From positions 248,001-312,000 of the forward strand of contig NZ_WNNK01000003.1 of the NCBI RefSeq assembly GCF_009724245.1: a stretch of 64,000 nucleotides of DNA, written 5' to 3'. This stretch comes from Pseudomonas spelaei (GTDB taxonomy: Bacteria > Pseudomonadota > Gammaproteobacteria > Pseudomonadales > Pseudomonadaceae). Under the pieces are notes generated by a model. It saw only the letters and a program-made list of their open reading frames with translations, ran no database searches and was not told the origin of the DNA. The position numbers and the translations under genes were made by a program. This document shows, piece by piece, positions 1 through 9,726 of the stretch; position 1 is the stretch's first letter, and every line of letters starts with the position of its first letter.

Positions 1-2
1 CG

Positions 3-995
3 TCATTGCGCAGCCATCGGCGGGTCGACGAACTGGTTGGTGTAGAGCTCGTCGAGCTTGGGTTCCTGGCTGACGATGCCTTCGCTGACGTAGAACTGGC
101 GGACCTTGTCCAGGCGAGCCGGGTCGATGTGGCCGAGCACGCTCTGGTTGGCGTAAACGTGCTCGACGTAAAGCGTGAACACCTTCTCCAGGGAGTCTTC
201 CTTGCCGGCATACGCCGGAACGGCCTTGGCGAAGGTCACGGCGGCGGCGCGCGGGTCGGCAATGATGTCGCGCATGCCTTGCAAGGTGGCCTGGACCACG
301 CCACGCACTACTTGTGGGTGGTTTTTGATCGCGTCATCGGAAGCGAGGATCGCCTGGGCCATGCTTTCGAAAATCTGCTCCTGGGGAATCAGCTTGAGGT
401 TCAGTCCGGCCTCCTGGGCATTGACCACCCAGTCCGGTACCCCCGCCATGGCCTGGGCCTTGTTGGCCGAGAACAACTGCCAGACCCCGGCGGGGCCCGC
501 GGCCTGGATGTTGACGTCGGTCTTGCTCAGCCCGGCTTTGCGCAGGGTGGCAAGCAGGGCGTAGTAAGTGGTGTCGGAATAGGACATCACCGTCATGGTC
601 TTGCCCTTGAGGTCGCTGACGGTGTTGATGTTGTCGCCGGCGTTGGTGGCAATCATCGTCACGCCGCCGGCTCCCAGCACCGCCACGGCGCGCACTGGAA
701 TGCCATTGGCCCGGACCACGATTGGCGTGTCGCCAATCGCACCGCCGAGCAAGGCATTGCCGGCGCCGATCTGCTTGGCCACGTCGACGCCGCCCTTGGC
801 GGCAATGAACGTCAGGTTCAGGTCCTGGGCGGCGTAGTAGCCTTTTTCCTTGGCAATGATCCAGGGCGCAAAGGCCGGCGAGTTGGGCGGCGCCGGCAGC
901 AGGTAGGTGACATCAGTCGGTTGCGCCTGGACGCCGGCGGCCAGGCCGAGGCCAAGACCGAGCACGCAGAAGCGTTGAAACAGAGACGTGAGCAT
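3..995 (-). CDS. ABC importer substrate-binding protein, NMT1/SsuA-like
   Basis: Periplasmic solute-binding protein of about 330 residues. A hydrophobic signal peptide ends in an A-x-A-like site (GVQAQ, about residue 23), followed by the NMT1/SsuA-type fold opening (PAFAPWIIAKEKGYY) that typifies proteins binding sulfonates, nitrate or thiamine precursors. I start at 995, not at the upstream in-frame ATG at 1022, because CGGAG lies five bases before it and the signal peptide then begins correctly. It lies 38 bases downstream of the ATPase gene on the same strand, so the two are probably co-transcribed. The permease is not in the window and would be expected beyond position 1. The ligand cannot be told from sequence. 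Confidence 0.85.
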   Translation of the reverse strand: MLTSLFQRFCVLGLGLGLAAGVQAQPTDVTYLLPAPPNSPAFAPWIIAKEKGYYAAQDLNLTFIAAKGGVDVAKQIGAGNALLGGAIGDTPIVVRANGIPVRAVAVLGAGGVTMIATNAGDNINTVSDLKGKTMTVMSYSDTTYYALLATLRKAGLSKTDVNIQAAGPAGVWQLFSANKAQAMAGVPDWVVNAQEAGLNLKLIPQEQIFESMAQAILASDDAIKNHPQVVRGVVQATLQGMRDIIADPRAAAVTFAKAVPAYAGKEDSLEKVFTLYVEHVYANQSVLGHIDPARLDKVRQFYVSEGIVSQEPKLDELYTNQFVDPPMAAQ

Positions 996-1033
996 GGGCA
1001 CTCCGGAATCAGTTAAGGGCATCGGGGCGGTGA

Positions 1034-1885
1034 TCAGTGCAGTTCGGTGTCGGCGCCTACTTGCAGCAACTCCATCAGGCGGCCTACCAGCGGGCCGATT
1101 TCCGGCAGCTTGCGGCGCTCCAGCGGGTTGTCGCGAAACGGCAGGTCAATGGTGATTTCTTCGATGATGGTGCCGGGGCGGGCGCTCATGACCAGCAACC
1201 GGTCGGACATGGCGATGCCTTCGATCAAGTCGTGGGTGATAAACAGTGCGGTCTTCTTTTCATCGAACAGCATCCGCGCCATGTCCTGTTGCAGGATCAT
1301 CTTGGTCTGGGCATCGAGGGCCGAAAACGGCTCATCGAGAAACAGCACCTGCGGATCAATCGCCAGGGTGCGGGCCAGTGCCGCACGCTGGCGCATGCCG
1401 CCGGACAATTGGAAGGGATAGTGGTCGGCGAAGCCCTGCAGATGGCAGCGGTCCAGCAGTTCTTTCGCCACGGCCTCGCGCTTGGCCCGAGCGACGCCCT
1501 GAATCTCCAGACCCAGCTCGACGTTACGGCGAATGCTGCGCCACGGCATCAGCAGGTCTTTTTGCAGCATGAACGCGACTTTGCGTACGGGGCCGGTGAC
1601 CGCTTCACCGCCGACAAACACTTCACCTTCACTGGGGCGATACAGACCCGAGCCCATATTAAGGATGGTGCTCTTGCCGCAACCCGATGGGCCAATGATC
1701 GACACCACTTCACCGCGACGAATCTTGAAATTCACCTCGCGTATGGCGAAAGGGGCCTCGGACTTTCCTTTGGCCGGGAAACATTTACCGACATTACGAA
1801 ACTCAATTTCGGTCGGCTCCAGCTCTTCCTTGTGAACAGGCTTATTCCATTGTGGGGCGACGGCGTACATCTCATTCACAGCCAT
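1034..1885 (-). CDS. ABC importer ATP-binding protein, SsuB/TauB-like
   Basis: Cytoplasmic ATPase of 283 residues energising the importer whose binding protein follows. Walker A GPSGCGKST is at 65-73, the Q-loop near LQKDLLMPW, the signature LSGGMRQR from 160 and Walker B VLFLDEP from 180. An N-terminal extension of about 25 residues precedes the domain, and the C-terminal tail (RRKLPEIGPLVGRLMELL) is usual for nitrate/sulfonate/taurine ATPases. No convincing ribosome binding site precedes the ATG at 1885, so a start a few codons later (ATG at 1870) is possible. It is transcribed divergently from cdd across a long intergenic region. Confidence 0.87.
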   Translation of the reverse strand: MAVNEMYAVAPQWNKPVHKEELEPTEIEFRNVGKCFPAKGKSEAPFAIREVNFKIRRGEVVSIIGPSGCGKSTILNMGSGLYRPSEGEVFVGGEAVTGPVRKVAFMLQKDLLMPWRSIRRNVELGLEIQGVARAKREAVAKELLDRCHLQGFADHYPFQLSGGMRQRAALARTLAIDPQVLFLDEPFSALDAQTKMILQQDMARMLFDEKKTALFITHDLIEGIAMSDRLLVMSARPGTIIEEITIDLPFRDNPLERRKLPEIGPLVGRLMELLQVGADTELH

Positions 1886-2331
1886 GGGAGGGGTCTCTGG
1901 TCTGTTTTATAGGTGATACATCGTTTAGTGCATGAACAATGCCAGGTGTTTTTATTGAAGTGATTTTGTTGGAAAGTGCTTATTTATTAATAGGTTGTAA
2001 GTATTCGTAACAGGTATTGATGTTTCGCATATGAAACAAGGTTTCTTATCTGGCACGAAAATGCACATCGGCACTGCATTTCACCGCGACGTGCCTCACG
2101 AAGTAACGCGCGGCGAAGGTTGACGTTTTATGGGTGAAACCGATGGAGGCTTCCAGTGATGTTGCGGGCGATAAATATGCGTGTTGGAGGCGAGGGGAGT
2201 GTCCGGCAGTTACCTTTGTTCACTTCTGCTTAAAAAAGATTGAATATTCACAGAAAATGTTATTTAAATACCAAAATAATAGCGGCACGACCTGCCTGGT
2301 CGTACCCGCAAAAAAAGGGATGGCACTGTGA
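1886..2331. other. Intergenic region between divergent ABC and cdd operons
   Basis: About 446 bases with no credible gene. It should hold both divergent promoters and contains the inverted repeat listed at 2021-2038. A weak sigma-70-like element facing cdd, TTGAAT at 2240 followed 17 bases later by TTTAAA, lies in the AT-rich stretch 2230-2280. A short hairpin (ACGACC/GGTCGT) lies near 2287-2303. The 65-codon open frame at 2134-2331 runs into the cdd start and has no family resemblance, so it is not called. Confidence 0.5.
2021..2038. promoter_or_regulatory. Candidate operator, TGTTTC-N6-GAAACA palindrome
   Basis: Perfect 6-base inverted repeat with a 6-base spacer, about 135 bases upstream of the ABC ATPase start and 300 upstream of cdd. 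The size suits a dimeric repressor or activator site. No cognate regulator gene lies next to it, so the binding protein is unknown. Confidence 0.35.
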
Positions 2332-2730
2332 ATGACTATTGAAGAGCGTTTGATGGAGCAAGCGAAGCGTGCTGCTGAGTGCACCTATTCGCCGTACTCC
2401 CATTTTCCCGTCGGTGCGGCGTTGCTGACCGCCGACGGCGAAGTGGTACAGGGCTGCAACGTGGAGAACATCTCTTACGGGCTGACCAATTGTGCCGAGC
2501 GCAGCGCCTTATTCAGTGCTATCAGTCAGGGCCATGCGCCGGGAAGCTTCAAGGTCATGGCTGTCTACGCACCCAACGTTTCACTGATAAGCCCTTGCGG
2601 TGCCTGCCGCCAGGTGATGCTGGAGTTGATGGCCAAGGATGCGGTGGTGATCTGCCAGGGCAATGACCCGGCTGCCACGCGTATCTGGACCCTGGAGCAA
2701 TTGCTACCGGGCGCCTTCGACGCTTTGTAA
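2332..2730 (+). CDS. cdd: Cytidine deaminase
   Basis: Hydrolytic deamination of cytidine and deoxycytidine to uridine and deoxyuridine in pyrimidine salvage; cytoplasmic. The 132-residue length is that of the small homotetrameric class. The zinc site is complete: C54 with the catalytic E56 in CAERSA, and C89 and C92 in PCGACRQ. YSHFPVGAAL and GCNVENISYG form the substrate pocket. It is first in a run with nupC, deoA and deoB on the same strand. The ribosome binding site (AAGGGA) is rather far from the ATG, but the protein opens as expected for the family. Confidence 0.95.
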   Translation: MTIEERLMEQAKRAAECTYSPYSHFPVGAALLTADGEVVQGCNVENISYGLTNCAERSALFSAISQGHAPGSFKVMAVYAPNVSLISPCGACRQVMLELMAKDAVVICQGNDPAATRIWTLEQLLPGAFDAL

Positions 2731-2736
2731 TCCTGG

Positions 2737-2754
2737 GCAGGCCTTCGGGCCTGC
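2737..2754 (+). other. Stem-loop with TTCG tetraloop in cdd-nupC gap
   Basis: GCAGGCC, TTCG, GGCCTGC form a 7-base stem directly after the cdd stop. No T-tract follows, so it more likely acts as an mRNA processing or stabilising hairpin than as a full terminator; nupC begins 30 bases later. Confidence 0.5.
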
Positions 2755-2784
2755 ATTCGCGTGGTCCACTGTTGAGGCGCCTGC

Positions 2785-4050
2785 ATGATCAGTCTTGTCG
2801 GAATAGCGACACTTATTGCCATTGCCATTGCTTTATCCCACCAACGACGCTCGATCAACTGGCGCACGGTTTCAGTGGCGTTTGTGATCCAGGTGTTGAT
2901 CGGCGCCTTCGCGTTGTACGTGCCGTGGGGCCAGACGGTGCTGGCCTCCTTATCTAATGCGGTGGCATCGCTGCAGCTCTACGCCAACAAGGGCATCGAG
3001 TTTCTCTTCGGTGGCCTGAGTTCGCCGCATATGTTCGAGGTGTTCGGCAATGGCGGGTTTGTGTTCGCCATCAGGGTGCTGCCGATGATTGTGTTCTTCG
3101 GCAGCTTTATCTCGGTGCTGTATTACATCGGCGTGATGGGCTGGGTCATACGCCTGGTGGGCGGCGCCCTGCGCCTGTTGCTGGGCACCAGTCGCGTAGA
3201 GTCGATGGTGGTGACGTCGGCGATTTTCATCGGCCAGTCGGAGGTGCCATTGGTGGTACGGCCGTTCATTGCCAAGCTGACGCGCTCCGAGTTATTCGCG
3301 GTGATGGTCGGTGGTTTCGCGGCAGTGGCCGGCTCCGTACTGTTGGGTTATGCCGGGCTTGGGGTGGAGCTCAAGTACTTGATCGCGGCGTGTTTCATGT
3401 CGGCGCCGGGGGCGTTGCTGATGGCCAAACTCATGGAACCGGAAACTGAATCGGCCCGCACCGAACAGGTGATCGAGGAGCTGAACCAGGGCGAGCATCG
3501 CCCCGCGAATATCATCGACGCCGCCGCCGAAGGGGCTCAGGTCGGCTTGCGCCTGGCCTTGTCCGTGGGTGCCATGTTGCTGGCGTTTATCGCCTTGATT
3601 GCCCTGTTCAACGGGCTGCTGGGTTGGGCGGGCAACTGGTTTGGCTATCCGCAGTTGACCTTGCAACTGGTCCTCGGGCACGTGCTGGCTCCTATCGCCT
3701 TTCTGCTCGGGGTGCCGTGGCACGAGGCAGTCATGGCGGGTGGTTTCATCGGTGAAAAACTGGTGCTCAATGAGTTCGTCGCCTATGCCGACCTCTCTAA
3801 CTACCTGACCCCGGCCAAGGCCGCCGAAGCCGGTGTGCCGCTGTTGTCGGTCCACACTCAAGTGATCGTCACCTTTGCCCTGTGTGGCTTTGCCAATCTG
3901 TCCTCGATCGCCATTCAACTGGGCGGCCTGACGGGTATCGCCCCGCAGCGTCGTCACGAACTGGCGCGGCTGGGCTTGCGGGCCATGATCGGCGGCACAC
4001 TCTCTAACCTGATGAGTGCGGCCATCGTCGGCTTTTTCATTTCGCTGTAA
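2785..4050 (+). CDS. nupC: Concentrative nucleoside transporter, NupC/CNT family
   Basis: Inner-membrane, cation-coupled nucleoside importer of 421 residues, a normal length for bacterial CNT proteins. The sequence alternates long hydrophobic helices with family blocks visible as [13 protein letters not shown] (substrate-binding gate), [22 protein letters not shown] and [22 protein letters not shown] ribosome binding site lies five bases before the ATG. It lies 54 bases after cdd and 10 before deoA, so it is the uptake step of the same pyrimidine (deoxy)nucleoside pathway. Which nucleosides it prefers cannot be read from the sequence. Confidence 0.93.
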   Translation: MISLVGIATLIAIAIALSHQRRSINWRTVSVAFVIQVLIGAFALYVPWGQTVLASLSNAVASLQLYANKGIEFLFGGLSSPHMFEVFGNGGFVFAIRVLPMIVFFGSFISVLYYIGVMGWVIRLVGGALRLLLGTSRVESMVVTSAIFIGQSEVPLVVRPFIAKLTRSELFAVMVGGFAAVAGSVLLGYAGLGVELKYLIAACFMSAPGALLMAKLMEPETESARTEQVIEELNQGEHRPANIIDAAAEGAQVGLRLALSVGAMLLAFIALIALFNGLLGWAGNWFGYPQLTLQLVLGHVLAPIAFLLGVPWHEAVMAGGFIGEKLVLNEFVAYADLSNYLTPAKAAEAGVPLLSVHTQVIVTFALCGFANLSSIAIQLGGLTGIAPQRRHELARLGLRAMIGGTLSNLMSAAIVGFFISL

Positions 4051-4060
4051 GGAGTGCGGT

Positions 4061-5368
4061 ATGTGGTTGCCACAAGAAGTGATTCGCCGTAAACGCGACG
4101 GGCACGCCCTGGCGGCGGCTGACATTCAACGGTTTGTCGCCGGCATTGCCGACGGCAGTCTGAGCGATGGGCAGGTGGCGGCGTTCGCCATGGCGGTGTT
4201 TATCAAGGGCATGGACGTGGCCGAGCGCATCGCTCTGACCGAGGCAATGCGTGACTCCGGCCAGGTGCTGAGCTGGGAACTGCCGGGACCAATCGTGGAC
4301 AAGCATTCCACGGGCGGCGTCGGCGACCTGATCAGCCTGCTGCTGGCGCCTTTGCTGGCGGCCTGCGGCTGTTACGTGCCGATGATTTCCGGGCGCGGCC
4401 TGGGGCATACCGGCGGCACCCTGGACAAGCTCGAGAGCATCCCTGGCTACGACTGCCAACCCAGCCCCGAGCGGCTGCGCGCGGTGGTGGCCGAGGTCGG
4501 TTGCGCCATCATCGGCCAGACCGCCAACCTCGCGCCGGCGGACAAGCGCTTGTACGTGATCCGCGACGTGACCGGCTCAGTGGAGTCGATCGACCTGATC
4601 ACCGCGTCGATCCTCGGCAAGAAACTCGCCGCCGGCCTCGACGTCTTGATCATGGACGTGAAGACCGGCAACGGCGCGTTCATGGCCGAGCCTGAGCAGG
4701 CTCGGGAACTGGCGGCCAGTATCGTTGCAGTGGCCAACGGTGCCGGGGTCAACACCCGCGCCCTGATCACCGACATGAACCAGCCGCTGGCGCGCAGTGC
4801 CGGCAATGCCTTGGAGGTTGCCGAAGCGGTGGCCTTGCTCAAGGGCGAGGTGCGCAGTGAGCGCCTGTGGGCGGTCACCCTGGCACTGGCTACTCAGGTA
4901 CTGACGATGGCCGGCCTGGCGAGCGATGACGCCCAGGCGCGTGATCAACTGCATCACGCCTGGCAGAGCGGGGCGGCCCTGCAGCGATTCGCGCAGATGG
5001 TCAGCGCCCTGGGCGGCCCGCAGGACTTTACCCGCAACCCAAGCGAGCATTTGCCCAAGGCCGCCGTGTCGGTGCCGGTGTGGTCCGAGGAAGCGGGGCA
5101 CGTCACCGAGATCGACACTCGGGCAGTGGGCTTGGCGGTGGTGGCGCTGGGCGGTGGACGCAGTCATCCGGATGACGTGCTGGACCTGTCCGTGGGCTTC
5201 AGCGAGTTGGCGTTTGTCGGTGAGCAGGTGAACGCGCAACGGCCCCTGGGTTGGGTGCACGCGCGCACTCCAGAGCAGGCCGAGCAGGGCGCATCCGCCT
5301 TGCGCGCAGCCTATCGCTTGGGCGGCGAAAGCCTTGCCGCACGCGCCTTGATCCAGGACATCCTATGA
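4061..5368 (+). CDS. deoA: Thymidine phosphorylase
   Basis: Phosphorolysis of thymidine or deoxyuridine to the base and deoxyribose 1-phosphate. The 435-residue protein carries the family phosphate-binding segment KHSTGGVGD at 81-89, then [21 protein letters not shown], and the K-T-G-N-GAFM block. The start at 4061 has AAGGAG six bases upstream and gives [14 protein letters not shown], the usual N-terminus; the longer frame from 4016 overlaps nupC and is rejected. The stop overlaps the deoB start by four bases, indicating translational coupling. Confidence 0.95.
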   Translation: MWLPQEVIRRKRDGHALAAADIQRFVAGIADGSLSDGQVAAFAMAVFIKGMDVAERIALTEAMRDSGQVLSWELPGPIVDKHSTGGVGDLISLLLAPLLAACGCYVPMISGRGLGHTGGTLDKLESIPGYDCQPSPERLRAVVAEVGCAIIGQTANLAPADKRLYVIRDVTGSVESIDLITASILGKKLAAGLDVLIMDVKTGNGAFMAEPEQARELAASIVAVANGAGVNTRALITDMNQPLARSAGNALEVAEAVALLKGEVRSERLWAVTLALATQVLTMAGLASDDAQARDQLHHAWQSGAALQRFAQMVSALGGPQDFTRNPSEHLPKAAVSVPVWSEEAGHVTEIDTRAVGLAVVALGGGRSHPDDVLDLSVGFSELAFVGEQVNAQRPLGWVHARTPEQAEQGASALRAAYRLGGESLAARALIQDIL

Positions 5369-6612
5369 ACAAAGCCATCGTGTTGGTGCTGGACTCTCTG
5401 GGCATCGGTGCGAGTGCCGACGCTGCCCTGTTTGGTGATACCGGCGCCGATACCTTGCGCCATATCGCCGAGGCGTGTGCCCGTGGCGAGGCCGATGGGC
5501 CGCAGCGCAAGGGGCCACTGTCATTACCGAACCTGGGTCGGTTGGGGTTGGGTGCCGCAGCGGCGGCCAGTGGCGAGGGGCCGTTGCCGGGTTACTGGGG
5601 GGAGGCTGCGCCGATCGGTGCCTTCGGTCATGCACGGGAACAATCCTCAGGCAAAGACACGCCGTCCGGGCACTGGGAAATGATGGGCGTGCCGGTGTTG
5701 TTCGACTGGGGTTATTTCGAACAGCCGGTCGATTCCTTTCCGCCGCAGTTATTGGCTGATCTGATTGAGCAGGCTGGGTTGCCGGGTATCCTGGGCAATT
5801 GCCATGCCTCGGGCACCACCGTGCTGGACGAGTTGGGCGAGGCGCACATCCGCAGCGGGCAGCCGATTTGCTACACCTCGGCCGACAGCGTGCTGCAGAT
5901 CGCCGCCCACGAAAGTCACTTCGGGCTTGAGGCGCTGTATCGGGTGTGCGAGATCGCGCGCAAATTGTGCGATGCATACACGGTCGGACGGGTGATTGCC
6001 CGACCGTTCACCGGGGAGCGTGCGGGTGAGTTTCGCCGCACCGGCAACCGCCGCGACTACACCGTACCGCCGCCCTCGGCCACGCTGCTGGATCGTCTGT
6101 GCGAAGCCGGCGGCACCGTGCATGCCGTTGGCAAGATCGGCGATATTTTCGCCCACCGCGGCATCAGCCGTCTGTACAAGGCGCACGGTAACGATGCGCT
6201 GTTCGATGCCACGCTCAAGGCCTGCCGGGAGGCGCCAGACAACAGCCTGGTGTTCGCCAACTTCGTCGACTTCGACATGCTCTACGGGCACCGTCGGGAC
6301 CTGGCCGGATACGCTGCCGCGCTGGAGGCCTTCGACCGCAGGCTGCCGGAACTGTTGGCGTTGATGGGCCCACAGACGTTGTTGATCATCAGCGCCGACC
6401 ACGGTTGCGACCCGTCGCGTCCCGGCAGCGATCACACCCGCGAGCATGTGCCTGTATTGGCCTATGGGGCCGGTGTGGCGGCCGGATGGTTGGGCGAGCG
6501 GGGCAGCTTTGCCGATATCGGCCAGACACTGGCTGCGCATTTGGGATTGGCGCCGTTGGCGTGGGGGGCCTCTTTTCTGATGCGGGACTGCCTGCCATCG
6601 CAGCAAGGATAA
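5365..6612 (+). CDS. deoB: Phosphopentomutase
   Basis: Interconverts (deoxy)ribose 1-phosphate and 5-phosphate, the step after DeoA. It is an alkaline-phosphatase-superfamily protein of 415 residues with the metal-binding opening [14 protein letters not shown], the [15 protein letters not shown] segment around the phosphorylated threonine, and SADHGCDP and [10 protein letters not shown] near the C-terminus. The ATG overlaps the deoA stop (ATGA). The deoC aldolase that would finish the pathway is absent from this stretch and must be elsewhere. A large REP-type palindrome follows the stop. Confidence 0.95.
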   Translation: MNKAIVLVLDSLGIGASADAALFGDTGADTLRHIAEACARGEADGPQRKGPLSLPNLGRLGLGAAAAASGEGPLPGYWGEAAPIGAFGHAREQSSGKDTPSGHWEMMGVPVLFDWGYFEQPVDSFPPQLLADLIEQAGLPGILGNCHASGTTVLDELGEAHIRSGQPICYTSADSVLQIAAHESHFGLEALYRVCEIARKLCDAYTVGRVIARPFTGERAGEFRRTGNRRDYTVPPPSATLLDRLCEAGGTVHAVGKIGDIFAHRGISRLYKAHGNDALFDATLKACREAPDNSLVFANFVDFDMLYGHRRDLAGYAAALEAFDRRLPELLALMGPQTLLIISADHGCDPSRPGSDHTREHVPVLAYGAGVAAGWLGERGSFADIGQTLAAHLGLAPLAWGASFLMRDCLPSQQG

Positions 6613-7056
6613 ACCTGACTCTGTAGCCGCTGCCGAGGTACGAGGCTGCGATGCGGGCCGCTACGTCGGAATGCCGCCCAGCCCCATCGCAGCCTCGTAC
6701 CTCGGCAGCGGCGACAAGAACAAAACCGGCAGGCTTCGATTGACAGGATCGTGCAAGAAATAGCGAGCTTCGTTCTATCACCAAGTTGCCTTTACCTGAT
6801 CAACTACTGTGTCAGACAACTTGCGCCTGTATCCGCAAAGAATCGGTTGTTGCTTGCTCATAAGTTGTTCTGCTTGCTTTAAATAATAATCCCTATCATT
6901 AAGCTTTGCCTGGATATGTAAAGTTTGCCTGCCGCTACTTGGTTGTTTGCGGTGCCTGCGAGTAAGGTGTGTCATCAATAGATTGAAACGGGGACAGGCT
7001 GCAGTGGCGTGCCGTAGGGCCTCTGTTACCGTCGATCACCAGGATGGAGTTATTTA
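6613..7056. other. Intergenic region after deoB
   Basis: About 444 bases. The first 100 contain the REP palindrome listed separately. The remainder (6720-7056) is AT-richer and probably holds the promoter of the molybdenum hydroxylase operon, whose ribosome binding site (GGAG) lies seven bases before 7057. A 66-codon minus frame at 6778-6978 has no recognisable features and is not called. Confidence 0.5.
6626..6712. repeat. Pseudomonas REP-type palindrome, full copy
   Basis: Two perfect 28-base inverted arms (6626-6653 and 6685-6712) flank a 31-base loop. The arm core GCTGCCGAGGTACGAGG recurs at 15184-15226, and the right arm recurs with one mismatch at 11082-11109. Such dispersed extragenic palindromes are common in fluorescent pseudomonads. 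Placed just after deoB, it probably also ends or stabilises the transcript. Confidence 0.85.
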
Positions 7057-9243
7057 ATGAGCACTTCTGAAGTCTCGTTGTCTCGGCGTCAGTTTATTGT
7101 GGGCTCCAGCGTATTGGTTATTGGGGCCTATCTTCCGGGCAAAGGCGCGCAAGCCAAGTCCGGCGTTAATAACGAAGCCGCTTTTGTACCCAATGCCTTT
7201 GTGCAGATTGGTGAAGACGGCATTGTTACGGTATTGAGCAAACATTCCGAAATCGGCCAGGGCGTGTATACCGGCATGGCTACCTTGGTGGCCGAAGAAC
7301 TGGACGCCGACTGGTCGCAGATGCGAGTCGTCGCAGCGCCGGTGGATACGGCGGTGTACAAGAACCTGGCCTTCGGTTTCCAGGGCACTGGTGGTTCCAG
7401 TTCGGTGGCCAATGCCTACCAACAGATGCGCAGCATGGGCGCCATGGCGCGGGCCATGCTGGTCCAGGCGGCGGCGAAGGAATGGCAAGTGCCGGCGCAG
7501 CAGATCAGCGTCAAGCAGGGGCGCATCAGCCACGCGGCCAGTGGGCGTGAAGCCGGCTTTGGTGAGTTCGCGGCACAGGCCGCGCGCTTGAGTGCCCCGG
7601 ACCCTGCCACGTTGACCCTCAAGGACCCGGCGAACTTCACCCTGATCGGTAAACAAACGGGTATGCACCGTGTCGACTCGTTGGGCAAGACCAACGGTAC
7701 GGCGCAGTTTTCTGAAGACATCCACGAACCGGACATGCTCACCGTCACCCTGGCCAAATCACCGCGCTTTGGTGGCAAGGTCCGCAGCTTCGACGCCACC
7801 CAAGCCCTGGCGGTGCCGGGGGTGGTAGCCGTCAAACAGGTCGACACCGGCGTGGCCGTTTACGCCAAGGGCACCTGGGCGGCGATTCAAGGCCGCAACA
7901 AGCTGAAAGTCGAGTGGGACGATAGCCAGGCAGAAATGCGCAGCACTGAACAGATCTTCACGGAGTTCCGTGAAGTGGCGCAGAAAACCGGGGTGACGGC
8001 GAAAACTGTCGGGACGCCGGATGACGCCTTCAAAAACGCCGACAAGGTGATCGAAGCCGAGTACAGCTTCCCCTACGTGGCCCACGCGCCGATGGAGCCG
8101 CTGGGCGGCTACCTGTTCTGGGACGGCAACACCGTCAAGGCCCGCTACGGTTGCCAGATCCAGACCCTGGACCATAAACAGCTGTGCGACCTGTTCCAGT
8201 TACCGCCGGAAAAGGTCGAGATCGAAACCATCATGGCGGGCGGCAGCTTCGGTCGCCGTATCGACTTGGGTAACCCGGCGCTGGGGCCGGACCTGGCGGC
8301 CGACATGGCCGCAGCGGCCAAGGGAATCGGGCCCGGCCACGGAATCAAGGTGGTCTGGACCCGCGAGGATGACCTGCGCAACGGCTGGTACCGGCCGATG
8401 ATCCTGCACCGCCTGCGCGGGGCGATCCGTGGCGGCAAAGTGGTCGCCTGGACCGACACCATTGTCGGCCATTCCTGGACCCGCAACAGCGCCATGGATG
8501 CCCTGGTGGTCAATGGCGTCGACCTGATGATGGTCGAAGGCGCCAGCGAGATTCCCTACACCTTCGAGCACTTTCGCTGCGACGCGCATATCGTCCCGGG
8601 CAAGGTGCCGACCACCTCGTTGCGTTCGGTGGCGAGCACCCATACCGGGCATGCCGTCGAGAGCTTCATTGACCAGCTGCTGCACGAAAGCGGGCAAGAC
8701 CCGGTGGAAGGGCGCCTGGCCCTGATGGGCAATGCGCCTCGCGAAGCGGGTGTGTTGCGCGCGGTGGCCAAGGCGGCCAACTGGCAAGGTCCGGGCGTGA
8801 TCGAGGGCAGGGCACGCGGCGTTGGCGTGGCCAAGGCTTTTGGCACCTATGTGGCGCAGATCGCCGAAGTGTCTCTGGGTGAGGGCGGCGTGCCGCGAGT
8901 GCATAAAGTCTGGTGCGCGGTGGATTGCGGCATCGTGGTCAACCCCGATGTGGTGCGTGCGCAGATCGAAGGCGGTATCGGCTACGGCCTGGGCATTGCC
9001 TTGCACGGCAACATCAGCCTCAAGGACGGGATTGTCGAGCAGAGCAATTTCCATAACTACCGCCCCTTGCGTATCGACGAAATGCCGCAGATCGAAGTGA
9101 TCATCGTGGCGTCGGGTGAGGTACCCACCGGGGTCGGTGAATTGGGGGTGCCGGTCATCGCGCCGGCGGTGGGCAATGCCCTGGCCCAACTTGGACTGCC
9201 CCGTTCGTCTCTCAGCCTGCCTCTGCAGCGGCCCAGCGTATAA
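7057..9243 (+). CDS. Molybdenum hydroxylase large subunit, isoquinoline 1-oxidoreductase beta-like
   Basis: Molybdopterin-cytosine-dinucleotide-binding subunit of the xanthine oxidase family, 728 residues, which hydroxylates aldehydes or N-heterocycles with water-derived oxygen. A Tat signal (SRRQFIVGS from residue 9, then a hydrophobic stretch) sends the folded complex to the periplasm. Family blocks include FGFQGTGGSSSV, AHAPMEPLG, GGSFGRRIDLG and the terminal GVGELGVPVIAPAVGNA, whose glutamate is the catalytic base. With the 2Fe-2S subunit and the cytochrome c next door it forms a periplasmic dehydrogenase feeding electrons to the respiratory chain. The substrate is uncertain; isoquinoline is only the family name. 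Confidence 0.88.
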   Translation: MSTSEVSLSRRQFIVGSSVLVIGAYLPGKGAQAKSGVNNEAAFVPNAFVQIGEDGIVTVLSKHSEIGQGVYTGMATLVAEELDADWSQMRVVAAPVDTAVYKNLAFGFQGTGGSSSVANAYQQMRSMGAMARAMLVQAAAKEWQVPAQQISVKQGRISHAASGREAGFGEFAAQAARLSAPDPATLTLKDPANFTLIGKQTGMHRVDSLGKTNGTAQFSEDIHEPDMLTVTLAKSPRFGGKVRSFDATQALAVPGVVAVKQVDTGVAVYAKGTWAAIQGRNKLKVEWDDSQAEMRSTEQIFTEFREVAQKTGVTAKTVGTPDDAFKNADKVIEAEYSFPYVAHAPMEPLGGYLFWDGNTVKARYGCQIQTLDHKQLCDLFQLPPEKVEIETIMAGGSFGRRIDLGNPALGPDLAADMAAAAKGIGPGHGIKVVWTREDDLRNGWYRPMILHRLRGAIRGGKVVAWTDTIVGHSWTRNSAMDALVVNGVDLMMVEGASEIPYTFEHFRCDAHIVPGKVPTTSLRSVASTHTGHAVESFIDQLLHESGQDPVEGRLALMGNAPREAGVLRAVAKAANWQGPGVIEGRARGVGVAKAFGTYVAQIAEVSLGEGGVPRVHKVWCAVDCGIVVNPDVVRAQIEGGIGYGLGIALHGNISLKDGIVEQSNFHNYRPLRIDEMPQIEVIIVASGEVPTGVGELGVPVIAPAVGNALAQLGLPRSSLSLPLQRPSV

Positions 9244-9252
9244 GGAATAACC

Positions 9253-9726
9253 ATGATCAATCTGACCGTGAATGACCAGGTGCTGTCCTTCGAGGGCGAC
9301 CCCAACATGCCACTGCTGTGGTTCCTGCGTGACGAAGCCGGCATGACCGGCACCAAGTATGGCTGCGGCATGGCCATGTGCGGCGCCTGCACCGTGCACA
9401 TGGACGGTGTGGCGGTGCGCTCTTGCGTGCTGCCCGTGTCCGCCGCACAGGGCAAGAAGCTGACCACCATCGAAGGCGTCGGCGCCACGCCGGTGGGCCA
9501 GGCGGTGCAGCAGGCCTGGGTCAATCTGGATGTGGTGCAGTGCGGTTACTGCCAGTCCGGGCAAATCATGAGCGCCAGCGCACTGTTGATGCAAAAGACC
9601 ACGCCGAGCGACGCGGATATCGATGCGGCCATGTCCGGTAACGTCTGCCGGTGTGCCACCTATGTGCGGATTCGTGCCGCCATCCACGAGGCGTCCGGTG
9701 CCCTCGACAAAGGTCAGCCGTCATGA
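9253..9726 (+). CDS. 2Fe-2S subunit of the molybdenum hydroxylase, IorA-like
   Basis: Small electron-transfer subunit of 157 residues. The plant-type 2Fe-2S cluster is bound by cysteines in [14 protein letters not shown] plus C59-region RSCVLP, and the second cluster by the C-terminal CGYCQSGQ and VCRCATY pairs, a complete eight-cysteine set. It has no signal peptide and probably rides out with the Tat-bearing large subunit. Its ribosome binding site is AAGGAA, 10 bases after the upstream stop; its own stop overlaps the cytochrome start by four bases. Confidence 0.92.
   Translation: MINLTVNDQVLSFEGDPNMPLLWFLRDEAGMTGTKYGCGMAMCGACTVHMDGVAVRSCVLPVSAAQGKKLTTIEGVGATPVGQAVQQAWVNLDVVQCGYCQSGQIMSASALLMQKTTPSDADIDAAMSGNVCRCATYVRIRAAIHEASGALDKGQPS

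Noticed and set aside
2051..2066. Sigma-54-like TGGCAC...TGCA sequence
   Set aside because: The GG to GC spacing is one base shorter than the -24/-12 consensus requires.
2134..2331. 65-codon open frame before cdd
   Set aside because: No family resemblance, no good ribosome binding site, and it runs into the cdd start; it lies in promoter-like AT-rich DNA.
6778..6978. 66-codon minus frame in the deoB downstream region
   Set aside because: Low-complexity basic sequence without ribosome binding site or recognisable motif.
8200..9687. 495-codon open frame opposite the molybdenum hydroxylase
   Set aside because: Antisense to two well-supported genes; long opposite-strand frames are expected from GC-rich codon use, and the translation is rich in His, Gly and Arg.
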